This document shows, one piece after another, positions 16,694-25,281 of a DNA stretch of 64,000 bases. The DNA lies in NCBI RefSeq assembly GCF_013376005.1, contig NZ_JABMJK010000009.1:223453-287452 (forward strand), in the 5' to 3' direction. A model generated the notes under the pieces. It did not search any database. It saw only the letters and a list, made by a program, of their open reading frames with translations, and was not told where the DNA came from. A program made the translations under genes and the position numbers. Origin of the DNA: Duganella sp. SG902 (lineage in GTDB: Bacteria; Pseudomonadota; Gammaproteobacteria; Burkholderiales; Burkholderiaceae_D). Every line of letters begins with the position of its first letter. Positions within the stretch are counted from its first letter, which is position 1.

Positions 16694-17626
16694 ATGCAAA
16701 CACAAACTCTCCACGCAGGCGTGGCCGGTGCGGCCGCGCCCACCGCCACTGTCGCCGCCGCGCCGGATGGCGACGGCTTTAAGTCCGGCGTCTCATGGGG
16801 CGCCATCCTGGCCGGCGCCGCCGCTGCCACCGCGTTGTCGTTCATCCTGCTGATACTGGGCATGGGCCTGGGCCTGTCCTCGGTGTCGCCCTACGAGTAC
16901 AACGACAAGCCGCTCGGCACCGCCAGCATCGTGTGGATCGCCTTCATGCAGCTGGCCGCCTCCGGCATCGGCGGCTACATGGCGGGACGCCTGCGCGTGA
17001 AGTGGGCCGCCATCCATGGCGATGAAGTGTATTTCCGTGACACCGCGCACGGCCTGCTGACCTGGGCGGTGTCCACGCTGCTGATGGTGGCGGTGGTGAG
17101 CGGCGGCGCGCGCGCCGTGTTGAGCGGCGCAATCGATGCCGGCAACGCCGTCGCCACCGCAGCGGCGCCGGTGGCCGGCGCCGCCACTGCCAACACGACC
17201 GGCAACAACGGCCGCGCCAACACCTATTTTGCCGACATGATCCTGCGCTCGCCCAACGGTGAAGTGGCCACCGAGTCGCAGCGCAGCGAAGTCAATCGCA
17301 TCCTGCTGACCGATCTCGCCTCCGGCAAGATCAGCGGCGAGGACCGCATCTACCTCGCGCAACTGATCGCCAAGCGGACCGGCGTCACGCAGGCGGAAGC
17401 CGAACAGCGTGTGGACCTGATCTACGCCCAGGCCACGCAGGCAGCGGCCGACGCTAAAAACAAGGCTGCAGCCGCCGCCGAGCAAGCCCGCAAAGCTGCC
17501 GCCCATTCGGCCCTGTGGATGTTCGTCGCCCTGCTGCTGGGCGCTTTCGTGGCCGCGGTCACCGCCATCGTGGGCGGCCGCAATCGGGATCATGCGCGCG
17601 TGGTGGTCACGCAGCGCCCCATTTAA
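16694..17626 (+). CDS. Four-segment membrane protein with Ala-rich coil
   Basis: 310 residues. Hydrophobic segments near residues 35-57, 78-96, 112-135 and 270-290; between the last two lies a charged, Ala/Gln-rich helix region (about 200-265) likely to form a coiled coil. ILLILGMGLGLSSVSPYEY is typical of a widespread uncharacterised membrane family in soil Proteobacteria. AAGGAG precedes the ATG. Followed by a 23-residue hydrophobic peptide with the same type of ribosome site, suggesting an operon. No enzymatic motif seen. Confidence 0.65.
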   Translation: MQTQTLHAGVAGAAAPTATVAAAPDGDGFKSGVSWGAILAGAAAATALSFILLILGMGLGLSSVSPYEYNDKPLGTASIVWIAFMQLAASGIGGYMAGRLRVKWAAIHGDEVYFRDTAHGLLTWAVSTLLMVAVVSGGARAVLSGAIDAGNAVATAAAPVAGAATANTTGNNGRANTYFADMILRSPNGEVATESQRSEVNRILLTDLASGKISGEDRIYLAQLIAKRTGVTQAEAEQRVDLIYAQATQAAADAKNKAAAAAEQARKAAAHSALWMFVALLLGAFVAAVTAIVGGRNRDHARVVVTQRPI

Positions 17627-17641
17627 AACAAGGAGAACACC

Positions 17642-17713
17642 ATGCGCTCGATACTACTGTGGATGCTCGGCGTCCCCCTGCCCATCATCATCCTGATCGC
17701 GTTGATCCGTTAA
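17642..17713 (+). CDS. 23-residue membrane peptide
   Basis: Short frame MRSILLWMLG... ending LIALIR, almost wholly hydrophobic with prolines in the centre. AAGGAG lies 8 bp before the ATG. It follows the membrane protein by 15 bp and overlaps the stop of the convergent hydrolase. It resembles the tiny lmo0937-like membrane peptides often found beside stress or envelope genes. Support comes from the strong ribosome site and composition only. Confidence 0.55.
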   Translation: MRSILLWMLGVPLPIIILIALIR

Positions 17714-18687
17714 AGCTTGCCGACCTCGATCACCGCTTTGACGAAGGCGTCGGGTGCTTCCTGTGGAGGATTGTGCCCGATGCCGCCGGTGAGCAGTTCA
17801 TGCTTGTATTTGCCGGTGAAGCGCTTGGCGTAGCTGGAAGGTTCCGGATGCGGCGCACCATTGGCGTCGCCTTCCAGCGTAATGGTCGGCACCGAGATGC
17901 TCGGGAACTTGGCCAGCTTCGCCTCCAGGTCCGCATACTTCGCTTCGCCCGTTTCCAGGCCGAGGCGCCAGCGGTAGTTATACACCGTCACCGCCGCGTG
18001 GTCCGGATTCTCCAGCGCCACGGCGCTGCGATCATAGGTGGCGTCATCGAATTTCCACTGCGGCGACGCCAGCTTCCAGATCAACTTGGCGAAGTCCTTG
18101 TGATTCTTCTCGTAGCCCACGCGGCCACGCTCGGTCGCGAAGTAGAACTGATACCACCATTGCAGTTCCGCCGCCGGCGGCAACGGCTGCTTGCCCGCCT
18201 CCTGGCTGCCGATCAGGTAACCGCTGACCGACACCAGCCCCTTCACCCGTTCCGGCCACAGGGCGGCCACGATGTCGGCCGAACGCGCGCCCCAGTCATA
18301 GCCGGCCAGCGTGGCCTTGTCGATCTTCAGCGCGTCCATCAGCGCGATCACGTCGGTCGCCAGCGCGGCCGGTTCGCCGTTGCGCACCGCCTTCGGATCG
18401 AGGAAGCGGGTGGTGCCGAAGCCGCGCAGGTGCGGCACGATCACACGATAGCCTTGCGCGGTCAGCTTGGGCACCACGTCGATGTAGCTGTTGATGTCGT
18501 ACGGCCAGCCGTGCAGCAGGATCACCACCGGGCCATTGGCCGGACCTTCGTCAACGTAGCCGACATTCAGCTCGCCGGCGTTGATCTGCTTGATGTTGTT
18601 GAAGGTGGCCGGCGCGGCGGCGTGGCTGGCGCCCGACAGGGCAAACAATGCGCCGGCAAGGGCGATGGCTTGAATGGTCTTGTTCAT
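17710..18687 (-). CDS. Exported alpha/beta-hydrolase (epoxide hydrolase/dehalogenase type)
   Basis: 325 residues with a signal peptide ending ASHAAA. ILLHGWPYDINSY is the oxyanion HGxP motif, and the nucleophile elbow is LAGYDWGARSADIV, with Asp as nucleophile as in epoxide hydrolases and haloalkane dehalogenases. GGIGHNPPQEAP carries the catalytic His. It is last in a run ohr - GFA protein - hydrolase and its start overlaps the GFA stop (TAATG). A detoxification role fits the neighbours but is inference. Confidence 0.85.
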   Translation of the reverse strand: MNKTIQAIALAGALFALSGASHAAAPATFNNIKQINAGELNVGYVDEGPANGPVVILLHGWPYDINSYIDVVPKLTAQGYRVIVPHLRGFGTTRFLDPKAVRNGEPAALATDVIALMDALKIDKATLAGYDWGARSADIVAALWPERVKGLVSVSGYLIGSQEAGKQPLPPAAELQWWYQFYFATERGRVGYEKNHKDFAKLIWKLASPQWKFDDATYDRSAVALENPDHAAVTVYNYRWRLGLETGEAKYADLEAKLAKFPSISVPTITLEGDANGAPHPEPSSYAKRFTGKYKHELLTGGIGHNPPQEAPDAFVKAVIEVGKL

Positions 18688-19064
18688 TATGCGTCCTCCA
18701 GGATAACGGTGGAAAGGCTGGCGCCATCATTGACGCCGGCATCGAGAGAGTAGGGATCGACGCCGTCGAGGCAGCCGATGTTCACGCGCCACAGCAGCGG
18801 GTCCTTGCGCGTTTGATGAAAGGGATAAATCCCGCAGTGCTTGCAGAAGTAATGCTTGGCCACGCGGGTGTTGAACTGATAAAGGGTGAGCGCATCCTCG
18901 CCCTTCACGATCTTCAACTCGGCCGCCGCGAACGGCGGCGACATCAGCGCGCCCTTGCGGCGGCACAGGCTGCAGTTGCAGCGCGCGGACGGCGTCAGCG
19001 CGGTGCGCACTTCAAATTGGACGGCGCCGCAGTGGCAGGAACCGTGATGCAGATCGTTGGTCAT
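18687..19064 (-). CDS. GFA/CENP-V-type zinc protein
   Basis: 125 residues. The GFA fold is marked by GSCHCGAVQFEV near the N-terminus, CNCSLCRRKGALM, and HYFCKHCGIYPFH, which supply the zinc-binding cysteines. The family includes glutathione-dependent formaldehyde-activating enzyme but most members lack assigned reactions. It is placed between ohr and the epoxide-hydrolase-like gene on the same strand, consistent with an electrophile-detoxification operon. Confidence 0.9.
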   Translation of the reverse strand: MTNDLHHGSCHCGAVQFEVRTALTPSARCNCSLCRRKGALMSPPFAAAELKIVKGEDALTLYQFNTRVAKHYFCKHCGIYPFHQTRKDPLLWRVNIGCLDGVDPYSLDAGVNDGASLSTVILEDA

Positions 19065-19085
19065 GATGCGCTCCCCTTCTTCCGG

Positions 19086-19493
19086 TTAGATCAGGTTGAT
19101 TTGCACGTCGATGTTATTCCGGGTCAGCTTGGAGTACGGGCACGCCTGGTGGGCGCCGTCGACCAGCGCCTGGGCGGTTTCACGGTCGATCCCCGGCAGG
19201 CTGACGTTCAGGCGCGCGGCCAGGAAGTAGCCGCTGTCGTCGTTGACCAGATCGACTTCCGCGTCGACCGCCACGTCGGCCGGCAGCTTCACTTTCAGCT
19301 GGCCGGCGGTCAGGCCCATGGCGCCGATGAAGCAGGCCGACCAGCCGGCCGCGAACAGCTGCTCAGGATTGGTGCCGGCGCCGGTGCTGCCTGGCGAGGA
19401 CAGCTTGACGTCCAGGCGGCCGTCGCTGCTGCGGGAGGCGCCTTCACGGCCGCCGGTGGTGTGGGTTTTGCCGGTGTACAGTACTTTGCTCAT
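19086..19493 (-). CDS. ohr: Organic hydroperoxide resistance protein (Ohr)
   Basis: 135 residues. Ohr is a thiol peroxidase reducing organic hydroperoxides with lipoyl partners. The peroxidatic Cys is in GWSACFIGAMG and the resolving Cys in HQACPYSKLTR, both at the expected sites. It is divergent from an OhrR-type MarR regulator across a short region with two palindromes. AAGGAG-like sequence precedes the ATG at 19493. Confidence 0.95.
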   Translation of the reverse strand: MSKVLYTGKTHTTGGREGASRSSDGRLDVKLSSPGSTGAGTNPEQLFAAGWSACFIGAMGLTAGQLKVKLPADVAVDAEVDLVNDDSGYFLAARLNVSLPGIDRETAQALVDGAHQACPYSKLTRNNIDVQINLI

Positions 19494-19517
19494 GATGAAC
19501 TCCTTCTGGGTTGATTT

Positions 19518-19609
19518 AAATCGCATTCGATTGAAGCGCATGCGTTGTATATTACCAGCAAAAAATCGCTTGTCAAGCAATTCCGATTAAATCGGATCCG
19601 ATGTATAAT
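19518..19609. promoter_or_regulatory. ohr/ohrR divergent promoters with paired OhrR-type operators
   Basis: For ohr (minus strand): TTGACA (19571-19576) with TAATAT (19549-19554), 16-bp spacer. For the regulator (plus strand): TATAAT at 19604-19609. Two copies of AAATCG(C/G)AT(T/C)CGAT occur, at 19518-19531 and 19589-19602; the second contains the perfect palindrome ATCGGATCCGAT and touches the regulator's -10, while the first is downstream of the ohr start. This layout fits joint repression by OhrR. Confidence 0.7.
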
Positions 19610-19636
19610 CCCCATATCTATCGAAGGAGGTATGTC

Positions 19637-20083
19637 ATGAGCAAACCGGACACCCCGCAACTGTCGGATTTCCTGTGCTTTGCGGTCTATTCAGCCAATC
19701 TGGCCTTTGGCAAGGCCTATAAACCCATCCTGGACAAGCTGGGGCTGACGTACACGCAATACATCGCCATCATTGCCTTGTGGGAGGAGGACAACCAGAC
19801 CGTGAGCGGCCTGGGCGAGAAACTGTATCTCGAATCCAACACGCTGACGCCGATCCTGAAGAAACTGGAGGCGATGGGTTACGTCCACCGCGCGCGCGAC
19901 GCCGCCGACGAGCGCCAGGTGCGGGTCGGCCTGACGCCGGAGGGCCGCGCCCTGCGCGAAAGCGCCCTGCACATGAGCCTGCGCGACGCCACCGGCCTGA
20001 CGCCGGAGGAATTCCCGGTGCTGCAGAAAGCCGTGGTCAAACTGCGCAACAACCTAGTGAAGGCGGCGCCGGGCAAGGGCTAG
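19637..20083 (+). CDS. ohrR: MarR-family peroxide sensor (OhrR)
   Basis: 148 residues. Winged-helix MarR regulator with the OhrR sensing Cys near the N-terminus (QLSDFLCFAVYSANLA) and the following Tyr residues in LTYTQYIAIIALWE. The wing region has RDAADERQVRVGLTPEGR. Oxidation of the Cys is known to release OhrR from DNA. Divergent from ohr. The ATG at 19637 follows GAAGGAGG. Confidence 0.93.
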   Translation: MSKPDTPQLSDFLCFAVYSANLAFGKAYKPILDKLGLTYTQYIAIIALWEEDNQTVSGLGEKLYLESNTLTPILKKLEAMGYVHRARDAADERQVRVGLTPEGRALRESALHMSLRDATGLTPEEFPVLQKAVVKLRNNLVKAAPGKG

Positions 20084-20187
20084 GCCAGTAACGCAACCTG
20101 AAGCAAAATTCAGGAAGAGGTGCGGCATTTCTCTCTAAAATTCGGCCCAGTTTCCCGAACTGGTCCGGATACATCATGCGAGAGATA

Positions 20188-21906
20188 ATGCGAAAGTTTT
20201 TCATTGCCGCCAACACGTCCCTGCTGGTCATGCTCATCGGTTGCGGGGGCGGCAGCGGCAATGCGCAGCCGCTTGCCTCGGCGGGCAACGGTAACAGCAA
20301 CGGGACCGCCTCCCAGGCATCGTCGTTCGGTATCGCGAGCGATGCCACGGCCTTCACCGTGGACACGGGCGCGGGCCTGGTGTTCAAGGTCCGCCGGCAC
20401 AACAGTGACGGCAGCACCAAAGGCCTCGGCGACCTTATCTCGCTGGTCTACCACGGGACGGAATACCAGGATGGCCTGAAAGGCAGCCAGGTCAATTCCG
20501 GTTTCAACTATCTGTACACCGGCCGCAGCGATGTCGCCGTCAGCTCGCAGATGGTCGATGCCGATCACATCAAGATTACCGTCACCGCCGGCCAGCTCAC
20601 CCACTATTACCTCGCCCTGCGCGGCCAGGCCAGGATTTATATGGGCACCTACTTCGCCAGCGAGCCCGATACGCTGAATATGGCCCGCTTCATCGTCCGC
20701 GTCCCCATCGCGCTACTGCCCAATGGACCGGCCTCCTCCGACATCCGGGGCAATACCGGCGCCATCGAGGCGCACGACATTTTCGGCTTGCCCAACGGCG
20801 AAACGCGGTCGAAGCATTACTCGAATCATCGCCTGATGGACTGGTCCTATATCGGCGCCACCGGCGCCAACGTCGGCATCTGGATCGTACGCGACAACAA
20901 TGAGGGCAATTCCGGCGGCCCCTTCTATCGCAGCCTGCTGAACCAGGGGACCGCCACCGATCAGGAGATCACCTACATCATCAACTATGGCGAGGCGCAG
21001 ACGGAGCCGTTCCGGCCCGGCATCCTGAATACCTACACCCTGGCATTCACCGATGGCAGTGCGCCCGGGGCGATCGACACCTCGTGGCTGGCCAACATGG
21101 CTCTGAACGGCTACGTGCCCGCCGCCGCGCGCGGCGCCGTGGCGGGCGCCGCCATCACGGGGCAGGACCCGGCGTACCGCTACGTGGTCGGGTTCTCGAA
21201 TGCAACGGCCCAGTACTGGACGGAGGCAGCGCCGGGAGACGGTCATTTCCGCAGCGCCGGCATGATCCCCGGCACCTACACCATGCGGATTTATAAGAAC
21301 GAGCTCGCGGTGGACACCCGCAGCGTGACCGTCCAGGCGGCCCAGACCACGAACCTCAGCCCCATCGCCATTGGCGGCGATCCCGCCGCCAGGGCGGCCG
21401 TCTGGCGCATCGGCGACTGGGACGGCACGCCGGTCGAGTTTTTGAACGGGGACAAAGTCACCACCATGCACCCGTCGGACGCGCGCATGAAGCCGTGGCA
21501 GACCGCCGACTATGTGGTGGGCACGTCGGCGCCGGCGGACTTCCCCGCTTATCAATGGAAGGATATCAACGGCGCCATCACCGTGCGCTTCAACCTGCGT
21601 CCGGACCAGATTGCCGACATGACGCTGCGCGTCGGCATCACCACCGCCTATGCGAATGGACGGCCGACGATCACGCTGAATAACTGGACCGCGCCGATAC
21701 CTGGCGTCTCGCCGCAGCCCACGACGCGCACGCTGACGACAGGCAGTTATCGCGGCAACAACACCCTGTTCAGCTTCGCCATTCCGGCGAGCCGCCTGGT
21801 GGCCGGCGCCAATGTTTTATCGCTGGGCGTCGCCAGCGGCTCGGGCACCAAGGCTTACCTCAGCGCAGGCATGGCTTATGACGCCATCGATCTCGTGACG
21901 CCTTAG
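20188..21906 (+). CDS. PL4 rhamnogalacturonan endolyase, lipoprotein
   Basis: 572 residues. An N-terminal lipobox (LVMLIGCGGG) indicates a lipid-anchored envelope enzyme. The PL4 hallmarks are WRIGDWDGTPVEFLNGDKV and TMHPSDARMKPW, with a catalytic beta-sandwich domain before (residues ~45-300), a fibronectin-like middle and a C-terminal carbohydrate-binding jelly roll. It cleaves rhamnogalacturonan I of pectin by beta-elimination. A start four codons upstream (20176) is possible; 20188 has GAGAG before it. It stands alone, directly left of the tRNA-Gly island. Confidence 0.9.
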   Translation: MRKFFIAANTSLLVMLIGCGGGSGNAQPLASAGNGNSNGTASQASSFGIASDATAFTVDTGAGLVFKVRRHNSDGSTKGLGDLISLVYHGTEYQDGLKGSQVNSGFNYLYTGRSDVAVSSQMVDADHIKITVTAGQLTHYYLALRGQARIYMGTYFASEPDTLNMARFIVRVPIALLPNGPASSDIRGNTGAIEAHDIFGLPNGETRSKHYSNHRLMDWSYIGATGANVGIWIVRDNNEGNSGGPFYRSLLNQGTATDQEITYIINYGEAQTEPFRPGILNTYTLAFTDGSAPGAIDTSWLANMALNGYVPAAARGAVAGAAITGQDPAYRYVVGFSNATAQYWTEAAPGDGHFRSAGMIPGTYTMRIYKNELAVDTRSVTVQAAQTTNLSPIAIGGDPAARAAVWRIGDWDGTPVEFLNGDKVTTMHPSDARMKPWQTADYVVGTSAPADFPAYQWKDINGAITVRFNLRPDQIADMTLRVGITTAYANGRPTITLNNWTAPIPGVSPQPTTRTLTTGSYRGNNTLFSFAIPASRLVAGANVLSLGVASGSGTKAYLSAGMAYDAIDLVTP

Positions 21907-21956
21907 GGGTGGGGTATGAAGCCTGGAAGCTCAAACGGGACGTCCTAGAGGACAAC

Positions 21957-22030
21957 TGGAGCGGGTGAAGGGAATCGAACCCTCGTATGAAGCTTGGGAA
22001 GCTGCCGTTCTACCATTGAACTACACCCGC
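21957..22030 (-). tRNA. tRNA-Gly (CCC anticodon)
   Basis: Minus-strand cloverleaf with acceptor GCGGGTG/CACCCGC, D arm GTTC..GAAC, anticodon loop TTCCCAA (CCC), T arm GAGGG TTCGATT CCCTT and encoded TCCA. It matches the glyU type. The anticodon stem GCAGC/GCTTC has one mismatch (C28 against U42), which is unusual. The 5' half is duplicated at 27062, marking an inserted segment on that side. Confidence 0.93.
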
Positions 22031-22054
22031 GTGCCACGCATTCTATGCGGGTTT
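21992..22054. repeat. Left flanking repeat (within tRNA-Gly)
   Basis: Sequence beginning GCTTGGGAAGCTGCCGTTCTAC, through the tRNA 5' end and into its upstream flank (…GCATTCTATGCGG), recurs in the same orientation at 27062-27118. It covers the anticodon loop, D arm and 5' acceptor strand of tRNA-Gly. Confidence 0.8.
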
Positions 22055-22167
22055 GACCGCTGTTGGCAACCTTGCTCGGCGGTCACTATGATGGAAAATG
22101 AGATGGCCGATTTCACCCAAGTGTGATGGCCGTTGCAATTGTAGTTCGCCGAACGACCACTATCTCA

Positions 22168-22803
22168 TCAAATACCATCAGCCAACGAACGCCAATCATT
22201 GTTCTCGATGATAGTAGCTCGTAATACAGGAAGCTCCTTACATCCATCCATGGACTGAATCAGTTGCCTAATGGCCGAAACAGTTGACTGAGGCAACCAT
22301 GGGTTAAGAACAATTTGTTCTATCGTGGCAAGAGGAAATGTGAAATTCTCGAATTTTTTAGAAGATTTAAGGGAGTCAAAAATCAATCTAAACTCTGCCT
22401 CATGTTGATAAGCTTTTCTTTTAATAAAAGGAATATCATCAAGCTCAATTTTATTTTTAGATATATCATCCTTAAGCTGCTTCACTGTACGATAGATAAC
22501 TTTGCGACCAACAATATCTTTCTGTTCTTTCAGCCAATCTAGAAATTCACCTCGCTTAAAATAAATACATGCCCCCGAAGAACCTTGAGTAAATATTCGC
22601 CAGTGGTGATACGTCTGAGATGCCTCCGTTAAACATAATGCAAGCACAGACATCAGATCTTTTTTCTTGCGGTAACATTCGACATAGTGCGCGTCGTTCT
22701 TATCATCCCACGAAGCAGGATTAAGAAGGGTAAGCGACTTAGATTTAAGCATTTGAAGTACATATGGGAGATCTGTATATCTTACAAGTTTGTCGATTGC
22801 CAT
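22168..22803 (-). CDS. DUF2971 family protein
   Basis: 211 residues. VRYTDLPYVLQMLKSKSL and NPASWDDKND near the N-terminus, then HHWRIFTQGSSGACIYF, match the DUF2971 pattern (W-DD-D and M/WR-Y-GVCI-F). The family is uncharacterised and is common in mobile regions. AT-rich codon use unlike the flanking chromosome. No clear ribosome site. It is first of two minus-strand genes read towards the tRNA. Confidence 0.65.
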   Translation of the reverse strand: MAIDKLVRYTDLPYVLQMLKSKSLTLLNPASWDDKNDAHYVECYRKKKDLMSVLALCLTEASQTYHHWRIFTQGSSGACIYFKRGEFLDWLKEQKDIVGRKVIYRTVKQLKDDISKNKIELDDIPFIKRKAYQHEAEFRLIFDSLKSSKKFENFTFPLATIEQIVLNPWLPQSTVSAIRQLIQSMDGCKELPVLRATIIENNDWRSLADGI

Positions 22804-22868
22804 ATTATTTCACATTATTAAAATTTAATTTTACAAAAATAATACAATTTTAAAAATTCTTCTTATCT

Positions 22869-23519
22869 TTAATGTTTTTTAAAAAAATATTTCTTCATTT
22901 CTTCGCTATCAATCGCATTAAATGCATGCTCTTTAGCCTTAACTGAGCTTCTAAATCTCTTCTTACCCTCTTTGCCATTGGCTCGTATGTAAAAGTCACC
23001 ACTGATTTCCTTGACAATCTCAATCGAAAAACCTTTGAAAAAGATCCTTTCGAGGCTGTTTGTCACAGTCCAACGGCTAGCCATCAAAAATCGCTTATAT
23101 CTGGAAAGTTTCTTTCGAGCATTGCTCGCATCTTCAGTGCCAGTTAAGTTATCACAACAATCAGTTCCCACTTCCATCGGCTCCCAATGCCGATGCGAAA
23201 CATAATGAACATAGCGAATGGACGTCCCACATAGTTCACAAACTCCGATGAGATCGCCTAAATCACTCTCCCCGTCATAAGTCCAGCCATGATCTGGTCG
23301 AATTTCTCCGTGTTCGCGGGCATGACAACCTTGGCAAAGAGTTTCACAGTCATCGAAAGAGTACTCCCAAGGCTTACGGTTCTTGATGTAACGCTTGTGG
23401 TGCACCTGAAGGATTACTCCGTCAGCCTCCGAGCGGCCGCAATTCACACAACTCCCTTCGTCTATTTCAATGACGGCGGCACGAAAAATCTTCCACTTCT
23501 CGTTAGTATATGAACCCAT
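22869..23519 (-). CDS. HNH endonuclease with extra zinc-type domain
   Basis: 216 residues. HNH core: SCVNCGRSE (Cys24, Cys27), LQVHHKRY (His40/41), then DDCETLCQGCHAREH (Cys62, Cys65), the expected beta-beta-alpha metal site with structural zinc. A second cysteine cluster follows at about residues 92-125 (GVCELCGTS ... TDCCDNL), and a basic C-terminal third ends FFKKH. Such enzymes can be restriction or homing nucleases; here it is in the island beside a DUF2971 gene. No methylase partner is present. Confidence 0.8.
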   Translation of the reverse strand: MGSYTNEKWKIFRAAVIEIDEGSCVNCGRSEADGVILQVHHKRYIKNRKPWEYSFDDCETLCQGCHAREHGEIRPDHGWTYDGESDLGDLIGVCELCGTSIRYVHYVSHRHWEPMEVGTDCCDNLTGTEDASNARKKLSRYKRFLMASRWTVTNSLERIFFKGFSIEIVKEISGDFYIRANGKEGKKRFRSSVKAKEHAFNAIDSEEMKKYFFKKH

Positions 23520-23679
23520 TCTGGCCTGAAATTAGAGTAAAATTATTTAATAAGTAACTTATATTTTATAATAGCAATATATAAAATCATTTGCAGATAA
23601 TTTTGAGAAAGATCGAGCTAACTTTGATTTGTGAATGGTGGTTGGATCAGAAAACTGCAATATTTCGCGAGCCCACATC

Positions 23680-24081
23680 ATGAATGCTAAGACTACTGCA
23701 ACCGAGCTGTCCAAGGCAACGAACGATCAGAAATCGGCAACACCCGCCGTTACGACCACCACGCCACAAACTGTTGCACCGGCATCGCCAAGCGCAGCTG
23801 GACCGATTAAAACCTCCGCTACGCCGATTTCATCGACGCAGACGACAGATGCGACAGCGAATGAAGGAAGAAGCGATGCTAGCGTTTCTCCTCCGGTCAA
23901 AGCCGAGAAGAAATCAAAAGCACCGACGAAAATGGAAATTGCCTCCGTCATCTACCTGCGCATGTCCAAGCAAAAGGACGTGACCCGCAAGCAAATCGTG
24001 GAACAGTTCGTATTGGAGGCCAAGCTGAGCGCAGCCGGGGCCAGCACCTACTACCAGCTGATCAAAGCGAAGCTGGGCTGA
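23680..24081 (+). CDS. Thr/Ala/Pro-rich protein with C-terminal helical domain
   Basis: 133 residues. The first ~85 are low-complexity Thr/Ser/Ala/Pro; the last ~50, from KMEIASVIYLRMSKQKDVTR to the end, look like a compact helical or DNA-binding-type domain (TRKQIVEQFVLEAKLS, ASTYYQLIKAKLG). The ATG at 23680 is chosen as the first methionine after AT-rich spacer; an in-frame start at 23635 also exists. Not recognised. Its higher GC than adjoining island genes suggests a separate origin. Confidence 0.5.
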   Translation: MNAKTTATELSKATNDQKSATPAVTTTTPQTVAPASPSAAGPIKTSATPISSTQTTDATANEGRSDASVSPPVKAEKKSKAPTKMEIASVIYLRMSKQKDVTRKQIVEQFVLEAKLSAAGASTYYQLIKAKLG

Positions 24082-24269
24082 GACGCAATTGCAGCCAGCC
24101 TACCTGCACAGGCTGGCGCAATCTATAGCGTTCTGTTGCATCGATTTCGCAAATAAGGCAAACTCAAACCGGACGTACCAAAAGGTATTCCGATTTGCTA
24201 GTCAGACTGAGTCGACTGGCTCCCGCGATGTTCTGAGAGCAGACGGGGTTTCTTAACACAGGAACCCAT

Positions 24270-24596
24270 ATGCCTAATACCCTTAAGCGCTTTCGCGCAA
24301 GTGCATTTCTTCGTCAACATGGCCGCTGCATCTACTGTGATAAACCGATGTGGCTGTCTGGCCTTGTCCTTTTTGCTGACGAACAAAATCTCACCGTCAA
24401 ACAGGCACGCCATCGTCAATGCACAGCTGAACATCTCTGCGCAAGAAAGAATGGAGGGAACGACACCTCAGCCAATATCGCTGCCGCCTGCCTGTTCTGC
24501 AATCTACGCCGCCACCAGCGTAAAGCTGAATTGACACCAGAGCAGTTTCGAGTTCACGTTCGAACACGAATGGCGCGGGGCCGGTGGCATTTATGA
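24270..24596 (+). CDS. Small HNH endonuclease
   Basis: 108 residues. RCIYCDKPMW (Cys20, Cys23), CTAEHLCARKNGG (His55), then SANIAAACLFCNLRRHQRK (Asn69, Cys74, Cys77, Asn78) form a compact HNH site. It is nearly the minimal domain, without an added recognition domain. AGGA lies 8 bp before the ATG. Second HNH gene of the island, on the opposite strand to the first. Confidence 0.75.
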   Translation: MPNTLKRFRASAFLRQHGRCIYCDKPMWLSGLVLFADEQNLTVKQARHRQCTAEHLCARKNGGNDTSANIAAACLFCNLRRHQRKAELTPEQFRVHVRTRMARGRWHL

Positions 24597-24629
24597 TCAA
24601 TCCCGGCACGCCAGAATTGCGCTTACTCA

Positions 24630-25031
24630 TTATGCAAGTTCGGCCTTTGGTTGACATCGCCCATCGGCAATCATCTTCGTTAACCATTGATCGAGGAAAT
24701 TGTTCAGCTCCGACTTCGCCATCGGACTGAACGCCATCATCTCTGGACAGAACACCCGGCGCGATCCGAAGCAATCAGTGTAAGTCAGCGCGCCCACCGT
24801 CTCTGCCGCCAAGAACACTTCGACGGTCATATCAGGATCGGGAATCGCCGAGCCATGTAGACGCTCAAGATAGTGGCTCATGCGCAGCACCAGCCGGTGC
24901 TTGTTGCGCTCGATCACATCGATATTGACATCGTTGTGGCCGAGCGCGGTGAGCTTGACTGGTCCGTTCATGTCGTGCAGGCCGGGCAAAAGTTGAAGCA
25001 GCTTGCGATAGTTTTCTTGATAACGATCCAT
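24630..25031 (-). CDS. DUF1249 (YqiB-like) protein
   Basis: 133 residues. NYRKLLQLLPGLHDMNGPVK, then LRMSHYLERLHGSAIPDPDM and ELNNFLDQWLTKMI follow the DUF1249 pattern of E. coli YqiB. The family function is not established. It converges on the small HNH gene with 33 bp between stops. In enterobacteria the family sits beside cpdA; here it has no such neighbour. Confidence 0.8.
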   Translation of the reverse strand: MDRYQENYRKLLQLLPGLHDMNGPVKLTALGHNDVNIDVIERNKHRLVLRMSHYLERLHGSAIPDPDMTVEVFLAAETVGALTYTDCFGSRRVFCPEMMAFSPMAKSELNNFLDQWLTKMIADGRCQPKAELA

Positions 25032-25281
25032 TCCGGCTCCTCATTGATTTCAATGCAGAAACCATCCTTGGAAAAGTGTGAACAGACAACGCTGCCATAA
25101 GCGATCACAGCCTACCAAAGTGAGAATGTGTGATTTTTCCAGTCAGGCAAGATGCTATTCTGAACATCAAGCAACGTCCATTTAGTGCTATAGCATTCCC
25201 CGTTTCTCTATGTTCTTAGTAGCACACAGTTATTAAAACTCACTATTTGAAAAGTTATTTGATTTTTTATCGAGGTTCTCA

